64,000 nucleotides of DNA from Cordylochernes scorpioides (GCA_030710605.1 CP092880.1:4682909-4746908); one strand, 5' to 3'; counted from the first letter of the stretch, positions 23,701-35,952 are shown. Made by a program: numbers and translations. The notes: generated from the letters alone by a model not told the origin.

Positions 23701-23839
23701 ATTTAATTTACTAATATGTTTATAACTGCTTCTGTTTAAAAATGTAAATCGACGCAATTATCTCTAGCCGGTATATCGCGTTTTGTGTGTTGAAATAAAA
23801 AAATATATATCTCTTATTTCTTTAAAAAATAGAGAATTC

Positions 23840-24180
23840 GGCCAGATAAAGTTGTCTCAACGTTACAATAAAAATCTTTTGTCTTCGTCCGGAGAAATAA
23901 AAAATATATAGCATTTGGTAAGGCGTTAATAAATATTCGGAGGTTGCAAGGTATCTTCAAGAATTTTTAACGCCTGGTCAAATTGCTTTATTTCTACTGA
24001 CGGAGATAAAAGATTTTTGTTGAAAGGTTGAGAAAATAAAAATTTAACTGGCCGAGAGAGAGAAGTGTCTATTTTTATAAAGAAATATGAATACCGGCCA
24101 GGCAACTTCTATCTTCAAGACTTACCGTATAGTTAAAAGTTGATATTATAGAGTATAATTTTCGTGTTTGTATTTTCTAT
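23840..24180. repeat. Diverged CGGCCAG/hammerhead-like family 2 elements
   Basis: Sections GGCCAGATAAAGTTGTCTCA, ACGTT...TCGTCCGG, and CTGACGGAGATAAAAGATTT..GTTGAAAGGTTGAG are decayed relatives of the paired element at 51165-51400. The ribozyme core boxes are broken. Confidence 0.5.
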
Positions 24181-24189
24181 TTATTTACA

Positions 24190-27100
24190 AACACTACCCC
24201 CGACCACAAGTCCTCCTCTACGTAGGGAGAAGCAGCACAAGTAAGGGACTGCCCTGTAGTACGGTGTCGTGAGCCCCGAGCCGCTACAGTAACCGTGAAC
24301 AGGGAACTCTGAAATGTGGCTGACTAACAGGGTAATGGCACCTCCCCATTCCATGGAGGCACAAGTAAGAGACTACCCTGTAGGGTGAAGTACGGTGTCG
24401 TGAGCCCCGAGCCGCTACAGTAACCGTGAACAGGGAACTCTGAAATGTGGCTGACTAACAGGGTAATGGCACCTCCCCATTCCATGGAGGCACAAGTAAG
24501 AGACTACCCTGTAGGGTGAAGTACGGTGTCGTGAGCCCCGAGCCGCTACAGTAACCGTGAACAGGGAACTCTGAAATGTGGCTGACTAACGGGGTAATGG
24601 CACCTCCCCATTCCATGGAGGCACAAGTAAGGGACTGCCCTGTAGGGTGAAGTACGGTGTCGTGAGCCCCGAGCCGCTACGGTAACCGTGAACAGGGAAC
24701 TCTGAAATGTGGCTGACTAACGGGGTAATGGCACCTCCCCATTCCATGGAGGCACAAGTAAGGGACTACCCTGTAGGGTGAAGTACGGTGTCGTGAGCCC
24801 CGAGCCGCTACAGTAACCGTGAACAGGGAACTCTGAAATGTGGCTGACTAACAGGGTAATGGCACCTCCCCATTCCATGGAGGCACAAGTAAGAGACTAC
24901 CCTGTAGGGTGAAGTACGGTGTCGTGAGCCCCGAGCCGCTACAGTAACCGTGAACAGGGAACTCTGAAATGTGGCTGACTAACAGGGTAATGGCACCTCC
25001 CCATTCCATGGAGGCACAAGTAAGAGACTACCCTGTAGGGTGAAGTACGGTGTCGTGAGCCCCGAGCCGCTACAGTAACCGTGAACAGGGAACTCTGAAA
25101 TGTGGCTGACTAACAGGGTAATGGCACCTCCCCATTCCATGGAGGCACAAGTAAGAGACTACCCTGTAGGGTGAAGTACGGTGTCGTGAGCCCCGAGCCG
25201 CTACAGTAACCGTGAACAGGGAACTCTGAAATGTGGCTGACTAACAGGGTAATGGCACCTCCCCATTCCATGGAGGCACAAGTAAGAGACTACCCTGTAG
25301 GGTGAAGTACGGTGTCGTGAGCCCCGAGCCGCTACAGTAACCGTGAACAGGGAACTCTGAAATGTGGCTGACTAAAAGGGTAATGGCACCTCCCCATTCC
25401 ATGGAGGCACAAGTAAGAGACTACCCTGTAGGGTGAAGTACGGTGTCGTGAGCCCCGAGCCGCTACAGTAACCGTGAACAGGGAACTCTGAAATGTGGCT
25501 GACTAACAGGGTAATGGCACCTCCCCATTCCATGGAGGCACAAGTAAGAGACTACCCTGTAGGGTGAAGTACGGTGTCGTGAGCCCCGAGCCGCTACAGT
25601 AACCGTGAACAGGGAACTCTGAAATGTGGCTGACTAACAGGGTAATGGCACCTCCCCATTCCATGGAGGCACAAGTAAGAGACTACCCTGTAGGGTGAAG
25701 TACGGTGTCGTGAGCCCCGAGCCGCTACAGTAACCGTGAACAGGGAACTCTGAAATGTGGCTGACTAAAAGGGTAATGGCACCTCCCCATTCCATGGAGG
25801 CACAAGTAAGAGACTACCCTGTAGGGTGAAGTACGGTGTCGTGAGCCCCGAGCCGCTACAGTAACCGTGAACAGGGAACTCTGAAATGTGGCTGACTAAC
25901 AGGGTAATGGCACCTCCCCATTCCATGGAGGCACAAGTAAGAGACTACCCTGTAGGGTGAAGTACGGTGTCGTGAGCCCCGAGCCGCTACAGTAACCGTG
26001 AACAGGGAACTCTGAAATGTGGCTGACTAACAGGGTAATGGCACCTCCCCATTCCATGGAGGCACAAGTAAGAGACTACCCTGTAGGGTGAAGTACGGTG
26101 TCGTGAGCCCCGAGCCGCTACAGTAACCGTGAACAGGGAACTCTGAAATGTGGCTGACTAACAGGGTAATGGCACCTCCCCATTCCATGGAGGCACAAGT
26201 AAGAGACTACCCTGTAGGGTGAAGTACGGTGTCGTGAGCCCCGAGCCGCTACAGTAACCGTGAACAGGGAACTCTGAAATGTGGCTGACTAACAGGGTAA
26301 TGGCACCTCCCCATTCCATGGAGGCACAAGTAAGAGACTACCCTGTAGGGTGAAGTACGGTGTCGTGAGCCCCGAGCCGCTACAGTAACCGTGAACAGGG
26401 AACTCTGAAATGTGGCTGACTAACAGGGTAATGGCACCTCCCCATTCCATGGAGGCACAAGTAAGAGACTACCCTGTAGGGTGAAGTACGGTGTCGTGAG
26501 CCCCGAGCCGCTACAGTAACCGTGAACAGGGAACTCTGAAATGTGGCTGACTAACAGGGTAATGGCACCTCCCCATTCCATGGAGGCACAAGTAAGAGAC
26601 TACCCTGTAGGGTGAAGTACGGTGTCGTGAGCCCCGAGCCGCTACAGTAACCGTGAACAGGGAACTCTGAAATGTGGCTGACTAACAGGGTAATGGCACC
26701 TCCCCATTCCATGGAGGCACAAGTAAGAGACTACCCTGTAGGGTGAAGTACGGTGTCGTGAGCCCCGAGCCGCTACAGTAACCGTGAACAGGGAACTCTG
26801 AAATGTGGCTGACTAACAGGGTAATGGCACCTCCCCATTCCATGGAGGCACAAGTAAGAGACTACCCTGTAGGGTGAAGTACGGTGTCGTGAGCCCCGAG
26901 CCGCTACAGTAACCGTGAACAGGGAACTCTGAAATGTGGCTGACTAACAGGGTAATGGCACCTCCCCATTCCATGGAGGCACAAGTAAGAGACTACCCTG
27001 TAGGGTGAAGTACGGTGTCGTGAGCCCCGAGCCGCTACAGTAACCGTGAACAGGGAACTCTGAAATGTGGCTGACTAACAGGGTAATGGCACCTCCCCAT

Positions 27101-27760
27101 TCCATGGAGGCACAAGTAAGAGACTACCCTGTAGGGTGTGGTACGGTGTCGTGAGCCCCGAGCCGCTACAGTAACCGTGAACAGGGAACTCTGAAATGTG
27201 GCTGACTAACAGGGTAATGGCACCTCCCCATTCCATGGAGGCACAAGTAAGAGACTACCCTGTAGGGTGAAGTACGGTGTCGTGAGCCCCGAGCCGCTAC
27301 AGTAACCGTGAACAGGGAACTCTGAAATGTGGCTGACTAACAGGGTAATGGCACCTCCCCATTCCATGGAGGCACAAGTAAGAGACTACCCTGTAGGGTG
27401 AAGTACGGTGTCGTGAGCCCCGAGCCGCTACAGTAACCGTGAACAGGGAACTCTGAAATGTGGCTGACTAACAGGGTAATGGCACCTCCCCATTCCATGG
27501 AGGCACAAGTAAGAGACTACCCTGTAGGGTGAAGTACGGTGTCGTGAGCCCCGAGCCGCTACAGTAACCGTGAACAGGGAACTCTGAAATGTGGCTGACT
27601 AACAGGGTAATGGCACCTCCCCATTCCATGGAGGCACAAGTAAGAGACTACCCTGTAGGGTGTGGTACGGTGTCGTGAGCCCCGAGCCGCTACAGTAACC
27701 GTGAACAGGGAACTCTGAAATGTGGCTGACTAACAGGGTAATGGCACCTCCTCTTTCCAT
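24190..27760 (+). repeat. 131-bp GC-rich satellite, about 27 copies
   Basis: The unit contains GTACGGTGTCGTGAGCCCCG, CCGCTACAGTAACCGTGAAC and ACCTCCCCATTCCATGGAGG, the last a small hairpin. Period is exactly 131 bp (24391 to 24522). Copies are nearly identical, much more GC-rich than the intron, and lack a long open frame. The left flank (AAGTCCTCCTCTACGTAG) and a single inverted monomer recur at 32455-32640, so the array grew inside a dispersed element. Confidence 0.95.
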
Positions 27761-28284
27761 GGAGCAACAAAATCAGAAATTGACGATCCATGCTACCGCG
27801 ACATCAGGGTGCATGGACCGATCTGATCTGCTCCATGGACAAGACACTACCACCAATTGTACTATAGTTTTTGTGTATTTGTTATCTTAAAATATTTAAT
27901 AAAGTGGTTTTGATTCTTATAATGAATAAGTTGGTATACCGAAAGCTATCGTTTGGAAATTCAAACTTCAAATATATTTTATTGACACTTAGATAATTGA
28001 TTATAAGGCGATAACCTGTCATCTATATATATGAGAAATGGAAGCATTGAAACATGAATGTTTCTTTTTAAACATAAAACAAACTTCTACTATCCTTACT
28101 GCGATGAAAAAATATATTGGAAAGGCTTGGTTCATCAGTGGTGAACAGTGATTCTCATCGCAGAGAGGACAGTAGACAATTTAAGCAATTTTATTGATTC
28201 TTCTAATCAATTTTTACAAAGGTGGATAAAATATATAATAAGATAGTAAATAAAGGGTAGATAAAATGTAGGGGAATATATATA
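27761..28284. other. No gene; R1 fragment at 28045-28145 and other repeat
   Basis: Contains a truncated R1 copy and a block shared with 43756-43842 (TTACAAAGGTGGATAAAATA, then AGGGGAATATATAT). Otherwise AT-rich. Confidence 0.5.
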
Positions 28285-28490
28285 GTTGTGTTTGTGTACA
28301 AATTTCTTTAGCAAGGAAGACTTCCCCACCTTGAGAGAGTTCTCCTCCAGACAAGGTCTTCACTTCTCAGTTCCACACCGAGGAAGTACCTATAGATGTG
28401 TGTCTTGGCAGACGTCAGGATGGTGTCATCGTCTAGGCCATGCCCGAAGACCCAGCCCTGTAGGTCAGAGGGGATAATGGTAAATAGAGA
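28285..28490 (-). mobile_element. LINE coding fragment (LQGWVFG type)
   Basis: The minus strand reads DLQGWVFGHGLDDDTILTSA, KTHIYRYFLGVELRSEDLVW, then TLSRWGSL. It is homologous to minus-strand frames at 31430-31640 (LQAWLFGVGLHPEA, TIYKYHLGLE) and 42735-42960 (LQSWIFPVGLEDHA, YAIYVFFVDHE), and to the plus-strand end at 34530-34614. It is the end of a LINE protein, 5'-truncated. Confidence 0.7.
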
Positions 28491-28499
28491 GGACAGTAG

Positions 28500-30555
28500 A
28501 AGTTTGATTTATTTGTGAAAAGAAACATTCACGTCTTAATGTTTTCATTTGTTATATATAGATGGCGCGTTATTGCATATATTTGCATATATATTGCATA
28601 TATTATAATATATTGTCTTAATCCATAGTAACATCGATTATACTTATCATTTGCGAATTAAGCCTACTTTTGAGTAGCTATGCACTAAGCATATTAACAT
28701 ATATGCTAAGCATATTGCAGATATGTTAAGCATGTGGACTCCTCACAGCCTGACTTGAGTGATTGTTAAATTAGTCAACGTTGCAAATATTATTGCAAGA
28801 GATCTCGAAATACCCCATCAATTATGCAATAGACCAATGTTCTAGTTTTATCGTATTTATTCAATACAATTACGGTATAATTGCAGGAACATTTTAATTA
28901 CACCAAATACAGTAAGAGAGTTGATTCTCAACTATCCTGGCCCTAAATTACACTAATGAATTGAAAATTATAGTTTTAATTAGTTAGTATTTATTATATA
29001 TATTGTAGCGTAGAAATCAAGTCTTTGTATATCTGAAGGCGTGAAAGTATTTATTGATGACGTCACGGCGACTAGTCGACAATTATTAACAAATCAACTC
29101 AACTATCTACAGCTAGGGAATCTTGAACAACCAAGCAAAGAAATATTTTAAAGATGATTTTACAAATACAGAGTAATATATATTTTTATAATCTGTTGAA
29201 TATTTTCATTGAATAATATTAAATTGAATAATAAATTATTTCTTCGCCACAATATATATTAATTACTATGTAATTTCAGGGACATTCTAATTACATAAAA
29301 TACAGTATGAGAGTTGATTTGTACATTCTACGTTGAGGAAATATAGAAGAGATGGGGGGCCAAAATCTCCTTTCCCTCGTGGAAGTGGGCGGCCTAGGGA
29401 TCACCGCCAGTGTGACCGAGCGGTCGTCGTACTCTGTGATGACCGGTTTGGCGGGAAACTGGACGCCGTCGTCTGCTACGCATTCTTGCCCTTCGCTCAC
29501 ACGCAGCCATTACTCCCTCTTTTTTCATTCCCTTTTTTTTTTGCAAGAATCTTTTTCAAAGATTTTTGTTATCTCTTTTGAAATGAAATAAATATGAAAA
29601 CAATATTAGTGCATTATTGTTTTTAGTTCATATTTTAAAAATAAATGTTTTTGGGGGTGAATATATACATATTTAATGATGTCCTTGTTCAAAATGATAA
29701 TTTATATGGCTATAGATTACATTTCCATCTCTTGCTTATATAGTAAAATGTATAATAATTAAAAATAACATTGATAAGGCACAATTTGGATTAGAGATTA
29801 TAAACACAAGGTAATAAGACCAAATCCAAATAAATAAATAGTGTGTATAGATGTGAGAAAAAGAACTCACCCTTTTAATGCTGTGTTTTCTCAACTTCTT
29901 GAAGTAGAGGAGAGCTTCAGATCCTGAACTCTTTAAAATAGAATCTTCAAGTGATGGCTAAGCATCAACATTGATATTCACTTTGGAATTCATTTTCTTC
30001 AGCTCATAGGATGAATAACTTCTTAGGTCCATTGAAGTCAATAAAATTGATAAGGCACAATTTGGATTATAGATTATAAACACAAGGTAATAAGACCTAA
30101 TCCAAATAAATAAATAATGTGTTAGACACTATTTATTTATTTGGATTTGGTCTTATAGTCTTGTATTATAGTAATTTATTTTATTTATTTTGTCTAAGTT
30201 TACAGATGTTACATTCGAGTCACCATGTCCTGGTTATTTACATATGGTGAGTTGGTGGAGTAGAGGTGACAGACATTGCAGGAGGGCAGCTGACATACTT
30301 TCTATACAAATTTTAAATGGTGTTAAACCTGCTGAGAGAATTTTCTGCCAATTCCTATTTTCAATGAAAAGTTATTCATATTCAAGACTCTGTGGTAGTT
30401 TTTACTTCTACACAAAAAATAAATTGGTCTGCGTTTACGTAAATGAAACCAAAACAAATATTTTGTACTTTTATATAAATTTTATTAAATAATCAATTAA
30501 ATGCTTTCAAGCGGAAGCAAAAAATATATACGAATATATGATTTAAAGATATTTC
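28500..30555. other. AT-rich intron with scattered repeat ends; no gene
   Basis: Includes a block at 29030-29130 (TCTGAAGGC..GTATTTATTGATGACGTCA) that recurs inverted at 35160-35290. Family-2 palindrome ends lie at 29760-29850 and 30040-30160. A GC-richer patch at 29330-29510 has two overlapping open frames and no family resemblance. The 100-residue plus frame at 30190-30492 is unrecognised. Confidence 0.5.
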
Positions 30556-30559
30556 TATA

Positions 30560-30935
30560 AAAAAGGCCTTGAGGGACTCTCTTTGGAGCTCCTGTTGAAG
30601 GAGGTGGTGAGAAACAGAGCTGGAGCGTTTGCGTTGTTCAAATTTTGGAAGACGGCTGAAGAGAAGGGAAAGCTATATACATAATCTAATTGATGTAAAT
30701 AATTATATGTAAATAATCTTTGTCAGGATTAGAATGACGAATCCTGTATGGGACTTTGATTCTAGTAAAAGGCTTGTTGTTGCTGTTGTATATAGTCACA
30801 GTGTAGAAAATACTATACTATACCTACTACTTATAGGTTTCTCTCTGTATTCTTAGTTCTCTTAAATTACTCTGTAAACTGGTGAATCCTTTATAGGACG
30901 AAAGGTCCTCAATAAAGGCTTTTGTTGTTGTTGAT
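30560..30935 (+). mobile_element. LINE C-terminus and TTG-type tail
   Basis: Matches 36840-37280 in inverse orientation: GGAGCTCCTGTTGAAGGAGG (codes ELLLKEVV), GGAAGACGGCTGAAGAGAAG (KTAEEK), then AATCTTTGTCAGGATTAGAA and two tails of the type GGCTTGTTGTTGC and GGCTTTTGTTGTTG. The first half of the coding part is missing. Confidence 0.75.
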
Positions 30936-31429
30936 ATTGCTATAAAAAAACAAAACTGATTTTCTTTAAAAAAAAACGACATTCCCATAGTGGCTCTTAG
31001 ACCACTAAGGTCTGTAGAGATAATATTTGACGATATATGTGAAAAGAAACACATATATTGTCATAAAAGTATTATTATTACCAACTTTATTGATAGATGG
31101 TAATTGAATCTATAAATGTAAAATATTAATAGGTAATTTTTGAGTATCTTCCCACATAATCCATTATATATATTAAGGAAATTCTCCGAAACATTATCTT
31201 TACTTTGAAGCAATACAAGAATTTGATGGAGAGAGATTTTGAGGAATTGAAACTTATTTATTACATGGTTCATATATGGTTATATAAGGTTAAATACAAA
31301 TTAAATAAATAAGATTAAATAAGGATAAATAGAGATACATTTTGAAAATAGAGCAATCCATAAATAAATGTATAAAATTGATAAATATGCATATATATAT
31401 ACGTATAAATTTATACAAGGTCTTCATTG
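30936..31429. other. AT-rich, no gene
   Basis: Contains the GAGAGATT..GAATTGAAACTTATTTATTAC block near 31230, shared with 9128, 31640 and 34960, marking the end of another unidentified retroelement family. Confidence 0.4.
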
Positions 31430-31680
31430 GTAGCGCCCACCGCGGGAAAGACTCCGCCATCGATGGACTGCGAGACTTCTTTCCTACAGAGTTGGCAGGT
31501 CGATGTGATGGCTGGTGTTACCCACCTCAAGACCAAGATGGTACTTGTAGATGGTAGTCTTCGCCACACTGGTCAACTTCATTGCCTCGGGATGGAGGCC
31601 GACGCCGAACAGCCAGGCCTGCAGATAGAGAGAGAGATTGAGATTGAAATCATTTTATTACCTCGTTCATAAAATATTAT
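31430..31680 (-). mobile_element. LINE C-terminal fragment (LQAWLFG type)
   Basis: The minus strand encodes LQAWLFGVGLHPEAMKLTSV, AKTTIYKYHLGLEVGNTSHH, IDLPTL then stop, and 3' DNA GCAGTCCATCGATGGCGGAG. The same 3' DNA follows the plus-strand copy at 34270-34670, confirming a shared element end. Confidence 0.75.
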
Positions 31681-31787
31681 AATGAAAAATGAAAGCAAAA
31701 TAATAACAATAAGCAAATATGATAATAATAACAAGGATGAATATACATAATGAAATCTAAACAGGCTTCATTGGTTTAGATCAAGGG

Positions 31788-32066
31788 CTACAAGACATCC
31801 TGAATTCGGCCCTTGGTTATAAATGGGTCTTTGTTCCCAACATGTTCAATTACCATGTTGAGGAAATCTCGCAGAATGATCTTGTTTTCTGTCGAGAGTG
31901 TCTCGGAGAGTACCTCCCTCACATGGCGGTATATGACCGCGTGCACTACTTCAAACCTACAAACCTCCTCATAGAGGGGAGATAGGAATGAACCAGCGTT
32001 CATTTGTTCATAAATTCCCTCCACGCGCTCTATGAGAATCTCCTGAGATTCCTGAAGAGACTGCAT
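31788..32066 (-). CDS. Repeat-derived open frame of 92 codons, unknown protein end
   Basis: The frame is better composed than its surroundings: MQSLQESQEILIERVEGIYE, EEVCRFEVVHAVIYRHVREV, then IILRDFLNMVIEHVGNKD. A damaged homologous frame is at about 59320-59460 on the minus strand (NILADFLGSVIERARGGDQS). Two copies in one window point to a mobile element protein, not a host exon. It follows, on the same strand side, the LINE block at 31430-31680. Function is not recognised. Confidence 0.45.
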   Translation of the reverse strand: MQSLQESQEILIERVEGIYEQMNAGSFLSPLYEEVCRFEVVHAVIYRHVREVLSETLSTENKIILRDFLNMVIEHVGNKDPFITKGRIQDVL

Positions 32067-32454
32067 GGGGTTGGGAGAGAGAGACGCAAGGAAAGTTTTT
32101 ATACTTAACTACATATTAGACTTTCCCTAACTATTGTAACGTCACATACAAATTACTGATCTACAGTAGTTAAGGCGGTTTGGTAGATCAACTAGAGATA
32201 TAGCTTGGAGAGATATTACCATTCTCTCTTTCTCTAATGAGCCAAGCACTTCCAACATTTTGAATCATCTTTTTAGTGTATATAGATGTGTAGACATTTG
32301 TCTTTACAACACAATACAATACAATAGCGCCGATAATGATAGATAATTTCACTTTTTTTTTACTAAACAACAATTCTATAATGATGATAATAAAATGGTT
32401 AACAGTAATAATATATGGCAAAGAATTTTATTAAATACAAGTACAGTGATGGTG
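32067..32454. other. AT-rich, no gene
   Basis: No repeat end or coding frame could be supported. Confidence 0.4.
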
Positions 32455-32640
32455 CCTTGTCCCTTCTTGGAAAGGAAGGTGCCATTGCCACGTTAGTCAG
32501 CCACATTTCAGAGTTCCCTTGTTCACGGTTACCGTAGCGGCTCGGGGCTCACGACACTGTACTTAGCCCAACAGAGTAGTCCCCTACTTGTACTGCTTCT
32601 CCCGCTCGCTACGTAGAGGAGGACTTCTCGGCAGGTATAA
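32455..32640 (-). repeat. Single inverted monomer of the 131-bp satellite with its flanks
   Basis: Contains CCACATTTCAGAGTTCCCTT, GTTCACGGTTACCGTAGCGG and GGGGCTCACGACACTGTACT, the reverse complement of one monomer, plus CTACGTAGAGGAGGACTT, the reverse of the DNA bordering the array at 24200. The monomer therefore existed in a dispersed element before amplification. Confidence 0.9.
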
Positions 32641-32641
32641 G

Positions 32642-32822
32642 TACAGTAAAACCTCCATGAGAGGATACTCCGACTAGAGGACACCTCTCTACAAAGGATA
32701 GTTTTCATTGAAAAAATTACCATTTTAGTAAAATTAGCAACTCTCCAGTAAGAGGACACCTCTCCATAAAGGACACTTTTGCTCTGCAACTAGGTATCCT
32801 TTACCTAGTATCCTTTATTGTT
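32642..32822. mobile_element. pogo/Tigger-like MITE (CTCCCTGTAAAGGA family)
   Basis: Left end TACAGTAAAACCTCCATGAG, interior AGGACACCTCTCTACAAAGG and AGTAAGAGGACACCTCTCC. The right end is decayed. It lies directly beside the satellite monomer. Confidence 0.75.
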
Positions 32823-32894
32823 GGGAAAAAATGATAGATTCTTAGAAGAGAAAGATGGCTGTTAATTACAAAGATCCTTTATTACGTAAAGATA

Positions 32895-33200
32895 TTTATA
32901 CATATAAAATGAAAGGATTTAAAAGCACGAATGTTCCTTTTATACATAATACAAACTTCTACTGCCCTTACTGCGATGAAAAAAATATATTGGGAGGGCT
33001 TGGCTCATCAGTGGTGAACCCTCACAGCGGTTTAGCCAATTTAATCCACCAGACTGCTTCTCAGAGCTCTAATACTGTATTGGAAGATTCTGCTTATATA
33101 CGCAGCACTGAAGGATGGAATCTCAGAAATGGTTTTCAATAAAACTATGGACATAAGCTTATAGGACAGTAGAATTACATTCAAATATTTGCATCGAGCA
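32895..33200 (+). repeat. Dispersed repeat R1, copy 5 (full length)
   Basis: Full copy from TATAAAATGAAAGGATTTAA to TAGAATTACATTC. An open frame spans most of it (FYCPYCDEKNILGGLGSSVV) but depends on an A-run one base longer than in other copies. Confidence 0.8.
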
Positions 33201-33437
33201 ACGCTCTTCCGCAAACAATAAAGACAAAGCCAGTTAGGCATAAATTAACACAAAGCAATAACGCGTTTATAAACAATAATGAAGGACAAGAGATTAAAGA
33301 AATTAAACAAGATAAAATTATATAGACACTAGCAGCCCACACCTATCAGCGGCCTGCCCTATCCAAGAACCGCTAGCCAACTAACAAAGCTACGATATAT
33401 AGGTAGAGATGCAAATTATCACATATAACATTACAAC

Positions 33438-33618
33438 TACAGTTAAACCTGTCTATAGCGCCCCTTCTTGGGACTCACCAAAATAGGGTGCTATAGAGAG
33501 GGCGTACTATAGACAGGTCACTTTTAATGTAAATCGCATCGTACTACATATTTAAAATCGGGCGCTATAGAGTGGGAGGCGCTATTTAGAGGGGGCGCTA
33601 TAGACAGGTTTAACTGTA
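33438..33618. mobile_element. pogo/Tigger-like MITE (CAGTTAAACCTGTCTATAGC)
   Basis: Inverted termini of about 26 bp (CAGTTAAACCTGTCTATAGC at left, its complement ending GGTTTAACTG at right), flanked by TA at 33438-33439 and 33617-33618. No coding capacity. Confidence 0.92.
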
Positions 33619-33765
33619 TATATATATATTTTTTTTTGTTTTGAAAATAGAAAGAAATCCATAAATATGATCTTCAATTAAAAAGGGAATATATTGGATT
33701 ATATTTTGGTCCAATATATGCCTTTTTAATTGAATATATATGTATTTTATATAGATATAGTAAAA

Positions 33766-33978
33766 CCCTGTTTTGGAAGTTTTCATTTGGTTCCAAACAA
33801 AGCTTCCAAAGGTCTTGCTTTGCATAATTCGGCCACCAAATTTCAATCATTTGCATGTTTGGTCGAAACCTCTTTGTATACGTATTTTCATATAAATCTG
33901 ACAACTGCTTCTTGGTGCGTCGATTTTTTTGTTATAGAGTATAATAAAGGGGGTGCTATAGACAGGTTTAACTGTATA
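33766..33978. mobile_element. Related MITE with mismatched ends
   Basis: The right end (GGTGCTATAGACAGGTTTAACTGTA split over 33950-33977) equals that of the neighbouring MITE. The left end AGTAAAACCCTGTTTTGGAA is of a different CAGTAAAACC type. It may be a recombinant or a divergent subfamily. Confidence 0.65.
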
Positions 33979-34269
33979 TGCAAATTATAACAAGAGTATT
34001 ATATCGTAGATTTTTTTAAAATAATAAAAATTATTTTTCATATATCTAACTTGTAGTTAACACATATCACAATGGTAGATTGTGAAGGAAGACTTGAAAT
34101 TTCAGAGTTACAAGAAAATGTTTCTTGCTGTGAGAGAGATATTTATAACCCAGGTTTTCCTGGAGGGCAGAAAGCCAGCAAACCGGGCGGTCCAGATCAC
34201 CAGTATAGACTAGTGGTAAGCATTTTTAATCGTGTCCTGAGTGAATTACCCAGTTGAACCAGTTGACCA

Positions 34270-34670
34270 GGAAGTTTCATGCTGAGGTCAAGTCTAGCCA
34301 TAGATATAGGATTGAGGTGGGTCAGTCCAAGAAGGATAGCTGTCTTCATGCTATGTCTCAGGAATGCTGAAGAGGAGATGATCAACTGTCTATGGTTCTT
34401 CCAAACAGTGAGGGCTAGTTGGGTCTATCTCAGGATTTCCAAGTGCAAGTTCTATCAGGATATGACCATTGACCATGAGGATGGTGTGTTGGTGACTTCT
34501 TCCTTCTCTCTTTTTCTGAAAAGTGTGGCGAAGGCTACCATCTACAAGTACCATCTTAATCTTGAGTTAAGCAACACCAGCCATCACATCGACCTGCCCA
34601 CTCTGTGGGAATAAACTCTCGCAGTCCATCGATGGCGGAGTCTTAACCCCCGTTGGACGCCAATAATGAA
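34270..34670 (+). mobile_element. LINE ORF2 C-terminus and tail
   Basis: The frame to 34614 includes FMLCLRNAEEEMINCLWFFQ (remnant of the C...C...H...C knuckle), then SVAKATIYKYHLNLELSNTS, HHIDLPTLWE and stop. The following DNA (GCAGTCCATCGATGGCGGAG) is identical in type to the inverse copy at 31430-31500. Confidence 0.75.
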
Positions 34671-34764
34671 AACCACATATTATATATATATGTATATTTA
34701 TCAATTATTTTATATACTTACATTTATTTTTATTCATATATTAATCATTATATAATCTTTTAAT

Positions 34765-34925
34765 TCATATTCGTGGATGGCTTTTCTTGATTTATCAAGA
34801 AATTGGGTTGACCAAGTATCGGGGAACAGGCTAAATCAATGTTTAGTTGATTTCTGTTCCACTAGATGACGCTCTGCCATCTAAAAAGCACATGTGCTCC
34901 TGGTCAGGATATACTTTCTTTATTT
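34765..34925 (-). repeat. Foldback-family fragment
   Basis: Reverse complement of 19096-19245: GTGGATGGCTTTTCTTGATT, GTTCCACTAGATGACGC, GTGCTCCTGGTCAGGATAT. Only the helix-I side (CGTGGA) of the ribozyme remains. Confidence 0.75.
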
Positions 34926-35631
34926 TAAATGTATATTTTTATTCTAAATTTAACCTTATATAATCTTATATGGACATTGTAATAGGGTAGTTTTAATCTC
35001 AATCTCTCTCTCTTGCTTTCCTTTTAATCAAAACCAAACTTTTTTTTAGAAAGAAGAGCAGAAATTGATATAATTATTTTATTTTATTTAATATTATTCA
35101 AATAAAAGATTAAATAGATTATAAAAATATATATTACTCTGTATTTGTAAAATCACCATAAAAATATTTCTTTGCTTGCTTGTTCAAGATTCCCTAGCTG
35201 TAGATAGTTGTGGTTGATTTGTTAATAATTATTGACTGGTCGCCGTGACGTCATCAATAAATACTTTTACACCTTCAGATATACAAAGATACAATTATAT
35301 ACATATAGCAGAGAATAAAATATTTAAACTATATTCTGTTATAGTAATTTTATAATAAATACGTTACGCTATTTGTAAATAAAAACTGTTTTTATTGAGG
35401 TTTATATGAAAATGTCTTTATCAGTTTGTAAGCTCCATACATTACTTACAATCTCTCTGGGAAGCTCTAGGCTTTATCTCTGATATGGATTGAGTGTGTT
35501 GTCATAACTTACACAGTTACAAGAAAGCATGAAACGCTGCAAACTTTTTAGTTGTGATGATTAAAGATTTGGGGCAAGTTCTTCAGCGACCTATAAATAT
35601 CCACGTTTTAAATACGTTTATATCGTTCTTT
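34926..35631. other. AT-rich, no gene
   Basis: Contains an inverted copy of the 29030-29150 block (GGTCGCCGTGACGTCATCAA) and the reverse of the GAGAGATTGAGATT family end near 34990. Confidence 0.5.
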
Positions 35632-35952
35632 AACCAAGATAGAGGACATTGCGACTGCTGTGATAGAGATGTATGGAGATATCTGAGGCTCTTCATTGGA
35701 CACGACAACAACAACAGAAAATTGACATGGACCCAGAACAGCAGCTTTACACATCCAAGATAGAGGACATTGTGACTGCTGTGATAGAGATGCATGGGGA
35801 CATCTGAGGCTCTTCATTGTACACGACAACAACATAAAATTGACATAGACCCAGAACAGCAGCTTTACACACCCAAGATAGAGGACATTGCGACTTCTGT
35901 GATAGAGATGTATGGAAACATCTGAGGCTCTTCATTGGACACAACAACAACG
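35632..35952 (+). repeat. Three monomers of the LINE-3'-end satellite
   Basis: Same unit as 20476-22545 (ACCCAGAACAGCAGCTTTAC, GATGTATGGAGATATCTGAG, ACAACAACA). The distance to the main array is 13 kb, so this is an independent insertion or a dispersed short array. Confidence 0.9.

Noticed and set aside
24190..27760. 131-bp array as a CRISPR-like or regulatory array
   Set aside because: There are no unique spacers. The units are uniform head-to-tail, and the genome is eukaryotic, so it is an ordinary satellite.
30190..30492. 100-codon plus-strand frame flanked by AG and GTGAGT as an extra exon
   Set aside because: No resemblance to any family, AT-rich composition after codon 50, and not needed to join the ESRP exons.
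32855..33142. 95-codon frame in R1 with CPYC as a zinc-finger exon
   Set aside because: Other R1 copies break the frame by A-run length changes and indels, and no second zinc-ligand pair follows.
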